From: Flavobacteriaceae bacterium
Lineage (GTDB): Bacteria > Bacteroidota > Bacteroidia > Flavobacteriales > Flavobacteriaceae
Assembly (NCBI GenBank): GCA_021648265.1
Contig: JAKITD010000028.1
Coordinates: forward strand, 1-34,181
Direction: 5' to 3'
DNA: 34,181 nucleotides
Shown here: positions 7,902 to 16,377 of the stretch, one piece after another
Numbering within the stretch: the first letter of the stretch is position 1
How the letters are laid out: each line of letters starts with the position of its first letter
Program-made: the position numbers and the translations under genes
The notes under the pieces: model-generated
The model's database searches: none
Told to the model about the DNA's origin: nothing
What the model saw: only the letters and a program-made list of their open reading frames with translations

Positions 7902-8132
7902 ATGGTCGTAATAACCCTTCAAAGAAATAAGTGTATTGGTTGCAATTACTGCGTGGAATTTGCTCCGGCACAGTTTCAGATGTCTAAAAAAGATGGGAAG
8001 TCAGTATTGTTACATTCTACCAATAAAAAAGGGTTTCATACTATAAAATCTCAAGATCATACCATTTTAGATTCCTGTGAAAAAGCTGCTGAATCTTGTC
8101 CTGTTAAGATTATTGTTGTGAAGGATGTTTAA
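7902..8132 (+). CDS. Small [4Fe-4S] ferredoxin
   Basis: A 76-residue electron carrier. Cys11, Cys14 and Cys17 (CIGCNYC) plus Cys66 (ESCPVKII) are the four ligands of a single cubane cluster; Cys59 may form the disulfide common in monocluster ferredoxins. It is cytoplasmic, with no signal. It lies 104 bases downstream of the U32 gene, across repeats, in the same direction, so it could be read from that promoter. Its partner is not evident. Confidence 0.88.
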   Translation: MVVITLQRNKCIGCNYCVEFAPAQFQMSKKDGKSVLLHSTNKKGFHTIKSQDHTILDSCEKAAESCPVKIIVVKDV

Positions 8133-8134
8133 TG

Positions 8135-8214
8135 ATTCCAAAAATTAAACTTAATATTTGGATTGTATTCCAAAATTTAAGCTTAATATTTGGATTGTAT
8201 TCCAAAATTTAAGC
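8135..8214. repeat. Tandem array of 32-bp palindromic units
   Basis: Two units of 32 bases (8135-8166 and 8167-8198) and the first 16 bases of a third. Each unit starts ATTCCAAAA and ends TATTTGGATTGT, and is itself an imperfect palindrome about AAGCTT. The array fills the space between the ferredoxin stop and the promoter of the AAA ATPase. There is no unique spacer, so it is not a CRISPR. It could be an operator array, a set of RNA stems, or the footprint of the ATPase cassette. Confidence 0.8.
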
Positions 8215-8233
8215 CTGTTTAATTAATTTTCAC

Positions 8234-8241
8234 TACCTTTG
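8234..8241 (+). promoter_or_regulatory. Promoter -7 element for the AAA ATPase gene
   Basis: TACCTTTG fits TAnnTTTG, directly downstream of the palindromic array and 9 bases before the ATG at 8251, implying a very short leader. Confidence 0.55.
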
Positions 8242-8250
8242 TTATAGTAA

Positions 8251-9396
8251 ATGACAGAAGATATGCTTCCTTTTAAAAGAAAATATGTAGAAACAATTCA
8301 GTTTTGGTTGAAACAAAATAAGGTAATTATTCTTTATGGAGCAAGACAAGTAGGGAAATCTACCATACTTGAAATGCTAAAAAAAATGGAAGCTAATTTC
8401 AAGATCCTCAATTGTGAAAGTAGTGCGGTTGCTACTGCTTTATCCGAAAATAATTCAGCTCGAATAAAATTACTTTTTGGTGATGCTAAAATTATCGCCT
8501 TAGACGAAGCTCAAAAAATTGAAAATATAGGTTCTGTATTAAAATTTATTTATGATAGCGATGATTTTGATTGCAAAATTATTGCTACAGGGTCAAGTAG
8601 TTTTAATTTATCCAATAAAATTACCGAACCATTAACGGGAAGAAATATTAAGATTCACGCATATCCTTATTCCTTAGAAGAAATTCAAAAAAACAAAAGT
8701 GGATTGTGGTTGCTTGAAAACTTAGAATCTTTATTGGTTTACGGAATGTATCCGGAAGTTTTTAATATTCCTTTAGAACAGCGTGCAAATTTTCTTCAGA
8801 ATTTAGCAGGAGATTATTTATATCAAGATATTTTGCAACAAGAACAATTGCGAAATTCTAGAGATTTACAAAAATTGCTTCGGGCATTGGCCTTGCAAAT
8901 TGGGAGCGAAGTAAGTTATAACGAACTCGGAAATTTACTCGGTTTATCTTCAAAAACGGTAGAACGCTATATAGATTTGCTTCAGAAGAATTTTATATTA
9001 ATTCAGTTGGATAGTTTTAGTCGAAATCTACGGAATGAATTAAAGAAAAGTAAGAAGGTTTATTTTATAGACTTAGGAATTAGAAACGCATTGCTTTCCA
9101 ATTTTAACTCCTTAGATTCTCGAACCGATGTAGGGGCTTTATGGGAAAACTTTTGTGTTATCGAACGTTTTAAAACCCATTCGATTAAAGAGCGAGTTCG
9201 GAATATGTATTTTTGGAGAACCTACGATCAAGCTGAAATAGATTTAGTTGAAGAATACGACGGAGCCTTAGATATTTATGAATTCAAATACCGAAAAACT
9301 AAGAAAATTAAATTTCCAGCCAGTTTTTTACAAAACTATCCAGTGAGAAATTCAAGCATAATTACCAATGGTAATTTTGAGGAATTGATGGAGTAA
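8251..9396 (+). CDS. AAA ATPase of the DUF4143 type
   Basis: The 381 residues begin with an AAA_14 ATPase domain: Walker A GARQVGKST at 30-38, Walker B IIALDEAQ at 81-88 and a sensor-like IIATGSSSFNLS. A winged-helix segment follows (about 210-250, LGLSSKTVERYIDLL), then the C-terminal DUF4143 domain with EIDLVEEYDG and EFKYRK. The spaced D...E-x-K resembles a PD-(D/E)xK nuclease core, though activity is not established. These stand-alone ATPases occur in a patchy way across bacteria and archaea and have no settled function. The upstream repeat array and the overlap of its 3' end with a broken gene on the other strand suggest it was acquired. Confidence 0.85.
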   Translation: MTEDMLPFKRKYVETIQFWLKQNKVIILYGARQVGKSTILEMLKKMEANFKILNCESSAVATALSENNSARIKLLFGDAKIIALDEAQKIENIGSVLKFIYDSDDFDCKIIATGSSSFNLSNKITEPLTGRNIKIHAYPYSLEEIQKNKSGLWLLENLESLLVYGMYPEVFNIPLEQRANFLQNLAGDYLYQDILQQEQLRNSRDLQKLLRALALQIGSEVSYNELGNLLGLSSKTVERYIDLLQKNFILIQLDSFSRNLRNELKKSKKVYFIDLGIRNALLSNFNSLDSRTDVGALWENFCVIERFKTHSIKERVRNMYFWRTYDQAEIDLVEEYDGALDIYEFKYRKTKKIKFPASFLQNYPVRNSSIITNGNFEELME

Positions 9397-10081
9397 TTTT
9401 TAATGAATTTTCTCATAATTTTGGTTCCTTCAGCATAAATTTCAATAAAATAAATTCCTTGCGAAAGCTTAGAAACATCGATTGTATTATTTTGAATACT
9501 AGCTTGTTTTAAAATTTGCTTACCTGTAATAGAATAAACTAAAACACTATCGATAGTAATATTATTTGCCGAAATATAAAGATTGTTATTTGTTGGATTT
9601 GGGTAAATATATACCTCATAAAAATCGTTGCTGTTTATTGATAACGCAGGATAATCTTAGTAAAAAACTGTTCCAGAGTTGAGAGTTAACTCTAAATATT
9701 CACCATTTGAGTCAAAAAGTGTGGAATAACTAAAGGTAGCGTTTTCTGAAAGAAAATTAAAATAATCAGTTTCAAAATCAGTTTGTTCTTGTGAATCACA
9801 TTGGTTTTGGTTTGCAGAAAAATTAGTTACAATTAAAAGGTCATTTACATCATCGTAACTAAAATTTCCATTAAAATCATTACAAGCCGCAAGCCCAGAA
9901 AATTCTATATCACCGAAAATAAATAAAGTTGGAGAAATATTAGGGTTAATGTCTGAAACACTAAAGCTTTCTCCATCAATCTCATAACTTATTAAATACC
10001 AGTCATTATGTAAAGCGCCACTTTGCCCAAAAGTTACAATGCTAAAAAAACTTAAAACAACAGGAGCAATATTTTTTTCAT
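9336..10081 (-). pseudogene. Broken secreted protein with T9SS sorting domain
   Basis: The ATG at 10079-10081 is followed by seven A; eight would give an intact signal peptide, MKKNIAPVVLSFFSIVTFGQ. In that frame the protein continues GALHNDWYLISYEIDGESF, a domain of about 140 residues, to an in-frame TAA at 9657-9659. Past the stop the same frame resumes with a type A T9SS sorting domain (YEVYIYPNPTNNNLYI ... GIYFIEIYAEGTKIMRKFIKN). After the usual final lysine-rich motif there is no stop, and the frame runs on to 9336 inside the convergent ATPase gene. One homopolymer frameshift plus one nonsense codon make a pseudogene likely. A sequencing undercall could explain the first but not the second. 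Confidence 0.75.
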
Positions 10082-10120
10082 AGCAAAATTTGAATATAAA
10101 GGTAAGTAATTTATTACTAT

Positions 10121-11524
10121 TTAGATTTTATAGACTTTATAAAGGTTGATTTTTTTATTATAAAAACCGAATAAATAATAGTCATTATAACTTAAAACTG
10201 TTTTAGCTTTCAAATTCTTATTAACTTCAAAAAAAGACTTCATTATTTCGAAAGGATTATCAGAAATTCCTCCTCCAATATGTGTAAAGTCTTTATTAAA
10301 TAAGCCTGTAATTCTTACCGATTTTGTTTTGGCATATCCATAATAAGAATAGGTTATAGAATTAATTGAAGCAGCAACTACCATACCACCCACTATGCCA
10401 CCTACTGCTGCTCCGATAAATACATATCCCATTCCATTTGAACCTTCGGTTATTCCACCTAAACTAACTTGGTAAATCCCCTCGTTTTTATAAACCGAAA
10501 TTCCCACACGATATTGAGCAATTTTTCTTAAAAACTGACTTGTTTTACTTAATTCTCTAAGCTTTTTAAAATCACCACCTTCAAGTATAATTTGTGAATT
10601 TTTAAAATCGATAGGTGAGTTTTTACTAGCAGAATATTCCTTTATAATTTTTTTTGAAGATAAATTTGTTATTTGAATGTTCATTTTTTTAGAACTGGTA
10701 ATTATCTGAAATAGATTGTTCTCATAAACATAACTATTGGATTTTACTCCAATCATTGAAGTTTCATATTTTGGATGAACAAATTTATCTACAGAATAAG
10801 AAAAATTTGTAAGATTAATATCGATTAGAAAAGTAAACTCATTATAAACATCCGAAGTAATAGAAATTGTATTGTTATCAACATATAGTTTTACTAATTC
10901 TGAAGTAGCTTCAATAGAATTTGGAACATTATTGTTAATGTTTACGGTGTTTCTAATAAAGTCATAAAGTTTAACAGGACGCTCTCGTCTATCTAAAAAA
11001 TCGTTTTCTTTAAAGATTATTTCATTTTTATTTACTGAATAATCTTCATTAAAAGTATAAATATTAAATTGATTTTTGTTCTTTGGTCTTGAAATTAAAT
11101 AGAAAGAATTATTTGTGCTTACAGATTCTATATACTCTTCTCCTTTTAGTTTAAAGTTTATTTCTTTTACATCACTTGTGTTGTTTCCAAAATTGAATGT
11201 CAAAACCCCGTAACTTCGGTTGTTTTTAGTGTTCATAAAAAGAGAAATAATAGACCCATTTATTTGAAACCCTAAAAAAGATTTGTATTTGTTTCGTAAA
11301 TCTTCAGAAAATATTTTGCCAATTAATTCGAAATTTTTATTGTATAAAAATCCCTTTGCCAAATTACTTTCCTCTAAAAAGAAAACGATATTCCCCGTTT
11401 TAGTATCGACTACATTAAAAGATTGATTAATTTCTGAAATTGAATCAATGGTAATTATTTCTTCTTGCGAAATACCTTTAATATAAAAAGTAAAAAGAAT
11501 AAATAAAGAGAAATAATATTTCAT
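10121..11524 (-). CDS. Secreted or envelope protein of unknown function with glycine-zipper segment
   Basis: A 467-residue protein with a Sec signal (about 1-20, FTFYIKGISQ), then roughly 340 residues of beta-rich sequence with many Asn, Ser and aromatic residues, suggestive of a propeller or similar repeat fold. A hydrophobic glycine-rich stretch follows at about 364-391 (GAAVGGIVGGMVVAA), then a basic C-terminus. There is no T9SS tail and no catalytic motif that I recognise. Its ATG is one base after the metG stop, so the two are probably co-transcribed, although no functional link is apparent. The family is not recognised. Confidence 0.75.
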   Translation of the reverse strand: MKYYFSLFILFTFYIKGISQEEIITIDSISEINQSFNVVDTKTGNIVFFLEESNLAKGFLYNKNFELIGKIFSEDLRNKYKSFLGFQINGSIISLFMNTKNNRSYGVLTFNFGNNTSDVKEINFKLKGEEYIESVSTNNSFYLISRPKNKNQFNIYTFNEDYSVNKNEIIFKENDFLDRRERPVKLYDFIRNTVNINNNVPNSIEATSELVKLYVDNNTISITSDVYNEFTFLIDINLTNFSYSVDKFVHPKYETSMIGVKSNSYVYENNLFQIITSSKKMNIQITNLSSKKIIKEYSASKNSPIDFKNSQIILEGGDFKKLRELSKTSQFLRKIAQYRVGISVYKNEGIYQVSLGGITEGSNGMGYVFIGAAVGGIVGGMVVAASINSITYSYYGYAKTKSVRITGLFNKDFTHIGGGISDNPFEIMKSFFEVNKNLKAKTVLSYNDYYLFGFYNKKINLYKVYKI

Positions 11525-11525
11525 A

Positions 11526-13631
11526 TTAACTTACCGTAGCCCCATTTTTAACATCTTCTGCATCCGGATTTAAAAATACCAATTTTCCATCGGGAGTTTC
11601 CGTCATTAAAATCATTCCTTCACTTTCCACACCTCGCAAAGCTCTAGGAGCAAGATTTACTAAAACTGTTACTTTCTTTCCAATCACTTCTTCTGGAGAA
11701 AAACTTTCAGCAATTCCTGAAACTATGGTACGAACATCAATTCCCGTATCTACTTTTAAAACTAATAATTTTTTGGTTTTAGGCATTTTTTCGGCTTCCA
11801 AAATAGTTCCTACTCGCATATCGAGTTTAGTGAAATCATCAAAATTTATCATATCTTTTTGTGGCTCTAAGGTAGCATTTGTTATTTCATTGGCTTTTTT
11901 AGTTGCCTGTAATTTATCTAATTGTTGTTGTACTTGCTGGTCTTCAATTTTACTGAATAGTAATTCAGCCTTTCCTATTTGATGACCCGTTGGGATTAGG
12001 GTTTGTTTGGTGGTGACTTCGTTCCATTTTAGAGATTCCTCGTCGCTCGTTCCTGGCTCTGTCGGAATGACATTGTCATTCTGAGTTAATTGAAGAATTC
12101 CTTTCAACTTTACTGAGGTAAAAGGTAAAAAAGGTTCACATAAAGTGGCTAAAGCTGAAGCGATTTGAAGCACTACAAACATCACCGTTTTGGTTCGTTC
12201 TTCGTCTGTTTTAATAGTCTTCCAAGGCTCTTCGTCTGCTAAATATTTGTTTCCGAGGCGAGCAACATTCATTAATTCGGCTTGTGCTTCACGAAAACGA
12301 TATCTTTCAATCGAACTTGCAATTACATTTGGATATGCTTGTAATTGGTGTAACGTTGCCAAATCTACTTCCGAGAAATCAGAAGGTTCGGGTACGATTC
12401 CTTCATAATATTTATTGGTTAACACCACTACTCGATTGATGAAGTTTCCGAAGATTGCCACCAATTCATTATTATTTCTAGCTTGAAAATCTGCCCAAGT
12501 AAAATCGTTGTCCTTTGTTTCTGGTGCGTTAGCAGTTAAGGCATAACGTAATACGTCTTGCTGATTTGGAAATTCCTCCAAATATTCGTGCAACCAAACC
12601 GCCCAATTTTTTGAAGTAGATATTTTATTTCCTTCTAAATTTAAAAATTCGTTGGCAGGAACATTATTAGGTAAAATGTAACTTCCGTCTGCTTTTAACA
12701 TACTCGGAAAAATAATACAGTGAAACACAATATTATCTTTTCCAATAAAATGAAGCAATTTAGTGTCTTTATCTTTCCAATACGGTTCCCAATCTTTTCC
12801 TTCACGTTCTGCCCATTCTTTGGTGGCAGAGATATAGCCAATTGGTGCATCAAACCAAACATACAATACTTTTCCTTCGGCTCCTTCTACCGGAACTGGA
12901 ATTCCCCAATCCAAATCACGAGTGACTGCTCTAGGACGTAATCCATCATCAATCCACGATTTGCATTGTCCGTAAACATTGGTTTTCCAATCTTTTTTAT
13001 GTCCTTCAACAATCCATTCTTTTAACCAAGGTTCGTATTGATCCAATGGTAAAAACCAGTGTTTGGTTTCTTTTAACGATGGGGTGTTTCCGGTAATAGA
13101 AGACTTCGGATTTATTAAATCGGTAGCATTATGCGAAGTTCCACAGCTTTCACATTGATCGCCATAACTTTCTTCAAAACCACATTTAGGACAAGTACCT
13201 ACGATAAAACGATCTGCTAAAAACTGATTGGCTTCTGCATCGTAAAACTGCTCGGTGGTTTGTTCTATAAATTTTCCGTCATCGTATAATTTTTTAAAGA
13301 AATCGGAAGCGGTATCGTGATGAATTTTCGCTGAAGTACGAGAGTAATTATCGAAAGATATTCCAAAATCCTGAAACGATTGTTTGATGATGGTGTGGTA
13401 TTTATCGACCACTTGTTGCGGTGTAATACCTTCCTTTTTAGCTTTAATGGTAATAGGAACGCCGTGTTCATCACTTCCGCAGACAAAAGCAACATCTTTA
13501 CCTTGCATACGTTGAAAACGCGAATAAATATCTGCTGGAACATACACTCCTGCTAAATGCCCAATATGTATGGGTCCGTTGGTATATGGCAAAGCAGCCG
13601 TGATGGTATATCGTTTTGGTAAGTTTTGCAT
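11526..13631 (-). CDS. metG: Methionyl-tRNA synthetase with C-terminal tRNA-binding domain
   Basis: Charges tRNA-Met. I place the start at the ATG at 13631, giving [19 protein letters not shown] and 701 residues; an in-frame ATG 28 codons upstream adds a stretch unlike the family. Seen are HIGH at 22-25, a zinc knuckle (Cys147, 150, 160, 163), the KMSKS equivalent KISTS at 336-340, and an EMAPII/Trbp111-like domain from about 595 ([20 protein letters not shown]). Residues about 516-535, between the anticodon-binding helices and the C-terminal domain, are encoded by a dispersed genomic repeat and look like an in-frame insertion in a flexible linker. The gene is otherwise intact. Confidence 0.96.
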   Translation of the reverse strand: MQNLPKRYTITAALPYTNGPIHIGHLAGVYVPADIYSRFQRMQGKDVAFVCGSDEHGVPITIKAKKEGITPQQVVDKYHTIIKQSFQDFGISFDNYSRTSAKIHHDTASDFFKKLYDDGKFIEQTTEQFYDAEANQFLADRFIVGTCPKCGFEESYGDQCESCGTSHNATDLINPKSSITGNTPSLKETKHWFLPLDQYEPWLKEWIVEGHKKDWKTNVYGQCKSWIDDGLRPRAVTRDLDWGIPVPVEGAEGKVLYVWFDAPIGYISATKEWAEREGKDWEPYWKDKDTKLLHFIGKDNIVFHCIIFPSMLKADGSYILPNNVPANEFLNLEGNKISTSKNWAVWLHEYLEEFPNQQDVLRYALTANAPETKDNDFTWADFQARNNNELVAIFGNFINRVVVLTNKYYEGIVPEPSDFSEVDLATLHQLQAYPNVIASSIERYRFREAQAELMNVARLGNKYLADEEPWKTIKTDEERTKTVMFVVLQIASALATLCEPFLPFTSVKLKGILQLTQNDNVIPTEPGTSDEESLKWNEVTTKQTLIPTGHQIGKAELLFSKIEDQQVQQQLDKLQATKKANEITNATLEPQKDMINFDDFTKLDMRVGTILEAEKMPKTKKLLVLKVDTGIDVRTIVSGIAESFSPEEVIGKKVTVLVNLAPRALRGVESEGMILMTETPDGKLVFLNPDAEDVKNGATVS
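12032..12085. repeat. Dispersed repeat inserted in frame in metG
   Basis: On the minus strand the segment contains GTCATTCCGACAGAGC and GACGAGGAATCTCTAAAA, the pattern of the GTCATTCYGA ... GAGGAATCTC repeats common between flavobacterial genes; the short palindrome AATGACATTGTCATT adjoins it. It adds about 18-20 codons ([15 protein letters not shown]) without breaking the frame. A related copy ends the LD-carboxypeptidase gene at 18855, also encoding EESLK. Confidence 0.7.
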
Positions 13632-13675
13632 AATCTTGTTTGAATAGTGCAAAAATAGGGATTTTAAAGCTAAAA

Positions 13676-13707
13676 AACCTACTAGGTTTTGGAAACCTAG
13701 AAGGTCT
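13676..13707. repeat. Palindromic repeat, copy 1 (upstream of metG)
   Basis: AACCTACTAGGTTT, TGG, AAACCTAGAAGGTCT: an imperfect copy of the stem at 13936-13968, with a perfect inner 8-bp stem CTAGGTTT/AAACCTAG. It lies in the 337-base gene-free stretch upstream of metG. No clear metG promoter was found there. Confidence 0.7.
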
Positions 13708-13757
13708 AAAAGCATAGAACAATCAACGCTTAAAACATTGGTTTATGGGTAATTTAG

Positions 13758-13901
13758 TAGGGCAAACACATACTTTCACTTTAAAAAATAGAAAGTCAAT
13801 GATATCAATAGGCTTTCTTTCAAGAAACTTATAATCTTGTAAATTGAGATTTCATAACTCCTTGACTATCTGTCACAATTAAAAAGTATGAGTTTGCCCT
13901 G
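13758..13901. mobile_element. 144-bp MITE with ISAs1-like termini and 10-bp target duplication
   Basis: The ends are inverted repeats: TAGGGCAAACACATACTTT on the left, and on the right, read inward, CAGGGCAAACTCATACTTT (two mismatches in 19). Exact 10-bp direct repeats GGTAATTTAG flank the element at 13748-13757 and 13902-13911. The ends share CAGGGC-x-x-A-x-TCATACTTT with the ISAs1-type termini at 510 and 34055. It has no coding capacity. A non-autonomous derivative mobilised by an ISAs1-family transposase is the straightforward reading; 8-10 bp duplications are usual for that family. Confidence 0.85.
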
Positions 13902-13935
13902 GGTAATTTAGAAGAAAAAGGAAATGTAAAGTAAA

Positions 13936-13968
13936 AGACCTAACAGGTTTTGGAAACCTGTTAGGTCT
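13936..13968 (-). terminator. 15-bp perfect stem, terminator for the MBL-fold gene
   Basis: AGACCTAACAGGTTT and AAACCTGTTAGGTCT around TGG, beginning at the base after the stop codon of the minus-strand gene and followed on that strand by UUUUAC. It is also copy 2 of the palindromic repeat at 13676, so a repeat appears to serve as the terminator. Confidence 0.75.
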
Positions 13969-14739
13969 CTAATTAATTTGAAGTATTTCTCCATCCAAAG
14001 GAATAATTACTTTTTCTGAAAGCCCTTTGTTTTCCAATTCTTTCTGAAGTTGTTTTCTGGTAGTTGGACAATGATTTACAGCTTCTAAATGATTGGCAAT
14101 TACTTTTTCGGGTGCGTTCTCTACAAACTTTATAATATCATTCATTTTCATCAATAAGGGTTGAAACAAATCCAGTTGAGCAGTACCGCAAGCAACCACA
14201 CTTATTTTAGGTTGGTATTCTTTTAAAACTTTATCCACTGCTTCGGTATAAATAGTGTCGGAGCTTAAATAGATGCTTTTTTGATTGGGTAATTCTATAT
14301 AAAAACCCATTACATTTCCCATTGGTTTTGCAATATACCCGTAACCGTGTTTCGCCGGAATCCCTTCAATAACAACACCTAAAAAAGAAACTCTTTTAAA
14401 ATATTTTAAAGTTTGAACAATGTTTAATCCCTTCGATTTAAATAACTTTTCATCTTTATAACTACAAGTTACAGGAATGTTATTTTCTATTAAAAAACGT
14501 TCTCCTTCTTTATCAATATGGTCGGGATGTTTATGAGTAATTAAACAGTGAGTAACCTTTTTTAAAATAGCTTTACACTTTTCTGGAAGCGAAACAATAG
14601 GATTTTTTTGAGCTTTAAATCTAAAATAGGTAAAGGTTGCCATCGTCCCTTTTTCACCCAACATTGGATCTACTAAAATAATATCCTTTTCGGTTTTAAT
14701 AACCATTGTGGCATTTCTGAAATGATGAATTTTAAGCAT
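13969..14739 (-). CDS. Metallo-beta-lactamase-fold hydrolase (UlaG/YtkL-like)
   Basis: A 256-residue cytoplasmic protein. The metal-binding motif HKHPDH is at 69-74 (His69, His71, Asp73, His74), with likely further ligands His131, Asp161 (LSSDTIY) and His217 (ANHLEAVNH). The opening KIHHFRNATMVIKTEKDIIL resembles the L-ascorbate-6-phosphate lactonase-like branch, whose members act on varied substrates. It is the last gene of an operon with DUF1800 and DUF1501, 11 bases after the latter. The substrate is unknown. Confidence 0.85.
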   Translation of the reverse strand: MLKIHHFRNATMVIKTEKDIILVDPMLGEKGTMATFTYFRFKAQKNPIVSLPEKCKAILKKVTHCLITHKHPDHIDKEGERFLIENNIPVTCSYKDEKLFKSKGLNIVQTLKYFKRVSFLGVVIEGIPAKHGYGYIAKPMGNVMGFYIELPNQKSIYLSSDTIYTEAVDKVLKEYQPKISVVACGTAQLDLFQPLLMKMNDIIKFVENAPEKVIANHLEAVNHCPTTRKQLQKELENKGLSEKVIIPLDGEILQIN

Positions 14740-14750
14740 CTTTTTCAGTC

Positions 14751-16370
14751 TTATTTAATACGAATGGATTTACTATAATATTGCCCATTGGTATTAATTC
14801 TGTAAATATACTGTCCAAAACTTAGTGTTTGATTGCTATTTGCTTTTATGTCAATAGAATGCCTTCCTTCAATAAAATAATCGTTTGCAAGAGTGGCAAT
14901 TTCTCTTCCCATCATATCGTATAATTTTATAGTAACCTTTGATGAAGTAGGCATATTAATTTCAATATAAACCCGATTATTTTTATAAATTGGAACATGT
15001 GCAAATCGAGTTACATTACTAAAGTCGGAAGTGCTAAGAGTTTCGCAGGAAAACCCTAAATCCAATTCTTGATAAGTTTCGTTTAATAGCACAGTATTAA
15101 CAATAGAAGGGTCTAGGCAGAACCAATTTGTTAGTACAGTAGAGTATACATCTCTAAAATCTGCTGTAGGGATTAAGTTATCGTTTGCATCCCAAGTATT
15201 TAAATCTGGATGAGTTCCAATAAAATCACTTCCGTTAAGTCCTGTTCCAAAAAGCATTACCGGAGATGCTGCTCCATGATCTGTTCCTTCCGAGCCATTT
15301 TCGTAGGGTCTTCTTCCAAATTCAGAAATGGTCATAGATAGTACTTTATCATCCATTGAAGAGGTTGAAAGATCATCATAAAACGCTTTTATAGATTTTG
15401 ATAGGTCTTGCAATAAATCTTGTTGTCTTACCAATTGGTTTGCGTGGGTGTCAAAACTACCTAGGGAAACCATATAAACTTTAGATCCTAATCCTCCTTT
15501 AATTAGTCTAGCTACAATTGCTAATTGTGCAGCTAAATCACCATTTCCGTAATCGGCATTATTTGATGCTGCTAAATAGGCATCGTTGATAACTTGAGAG
15601 TAAATAAAGGTTGTATTTGCTGTTGCGCGCATAAACAATAATTTGTCTCCATATACACAGTCTGGAAGGTTAACTACATCGTGAAGTGTGCCGTTTTCAG
15701 CTACATTTTGTAATTGATCTGGATTTGCAACTGAAAATGCATAGTTACTATTATTTCCGTCAAAAATTAAATTTCCAACACTTCCTATTTGAACTGCAGG
15801 AGGTATTTCGGGCGGATTAATAATATAGTCTGGATATAAATCTTCAAAATATCGTCCCCACCATCCTGTAGTTTCAATAAAATTATCTGCTGCAGACGCC
15901 CATATATCGGTAGATCTAAAATGAGAAAGGTTTTGTTCTGGATAACCTACTCCATGAACTACTTTCATTTTACCATCTCCCCAAACAGCTTCTAATTCGG
16001 TCATATAATTCGGTATAGCAAAATCTGCATTAAGGTTAATTAAATCATTTTGTTGATGCTTAATGGTAGGTCGTAAATTTGCATAAGAAGCATAATCGTA
16101 TATTGGAACTATGGTGTTTAGCCCGTCATTCCCCCCATTTAACCTAATGATTACCAAAATGTTATCATTTTCGCTTTCGGCTAAAGCAACAGATAATGGT
16201 GAAGGTCTTGTTGCAGAAATTGCAGCTCCTCCCATTAACATACTTCCTCCGCCAGCAAGCCCTAATGCTTGTATAAAAGATCGCCTATTCCATTGTGAGT
16301 GTTCATTGTCATGGATGGTTTTTTCTTGAACTTTTGAGGTTTTATTATTTAAGGATTTTTTATTACTCAT
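14751..16370 (-). CDS. DUF1501 protein with Tat signal and T9SS sorting domain
   Basis: In the 539 residues, Arg29-Arg30 in NRRSFIQALGLAGGGSMLMG form a twin-arginine signal after a long charged N-region. The DUF1501 domain (about 68-425; LNGGNDGLNTIVPIYDYASY, SLGSFDTHANQ, ISEFGRRPYENG, GTDHGAASPVMLFG) is distantly related to the alkaline phosphatase/sulfatase fold. The last roughly 80 residues (IKLYDMMGREIATL ... GQYIYRINTNGQYYSKSIRI) are a type A T9SS sorting domain. The protein should therefore cross the inner membrane folded and then be passed to the outer-membrane T9SS. It follows DUF1800 by 7 bases, a pairing seen in many bacteria; the joint function is unknown. Confidence 0.9.
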   Translation of the reverse strand: MSNKKSLNNKTSKVQEKTIHDNEHSQWNRRSFIQALGLAGGGSMLMGGAAISATRPSPLSVALAESENDNILVIIRLNGGNDGLNTIVPIYDYASYANLRPTIKHQQNDLINLNADFAIPNYMTELEAVWGDGKMKVVHGVGYPEQNLSHFRSTDIWASAADNFIETTGWWGRYFEDLYPDYIINPPEIPPAVQIGSVGNLIFDGNNSNYAFSVANPDQLQNVAENGTLHDVVNLPDCVYGDKLLFMRATANTTFIYSQVINDAYLAASNNADYGNGDLAAQLAIVARLIKGGLGSKVYMVSLGSFDTHANQLVRQQDLLQDLSKSIKAFYDDLSTSSMDDKVLSMTISEFGRRPYENGSEGTDHGAASPVMLFGTGLNGSDFIGTHPDLNTWDANDNLIPTADFRDVYSTVLTNWFCLDPSIVNTVLLNETYQELDLGFSCETLSTSDFSNVTRFAHVPIYKNNRVYIEINMPTSSKVTIKLYDMMGREIATLANDYFIEGRHSIDIKANSNQTLSFGQYIYRINTNGQYYSKSIRIK

Positions 16371-16377
16371 AATCGTC

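Noticed and set aside
8135-8214. CRISPR array
   Set aside because: The units are directly adjacent with no variable spacers, there are only 2.5 copies, and no cas genes are present.
13632-13715. Longer metG start at 13715
   Set aside because: The extra 28 residues are unlike any MetG N-terminus and are encoded partly by a palindromic repeat; the ATG at 13631 gives the standard start.
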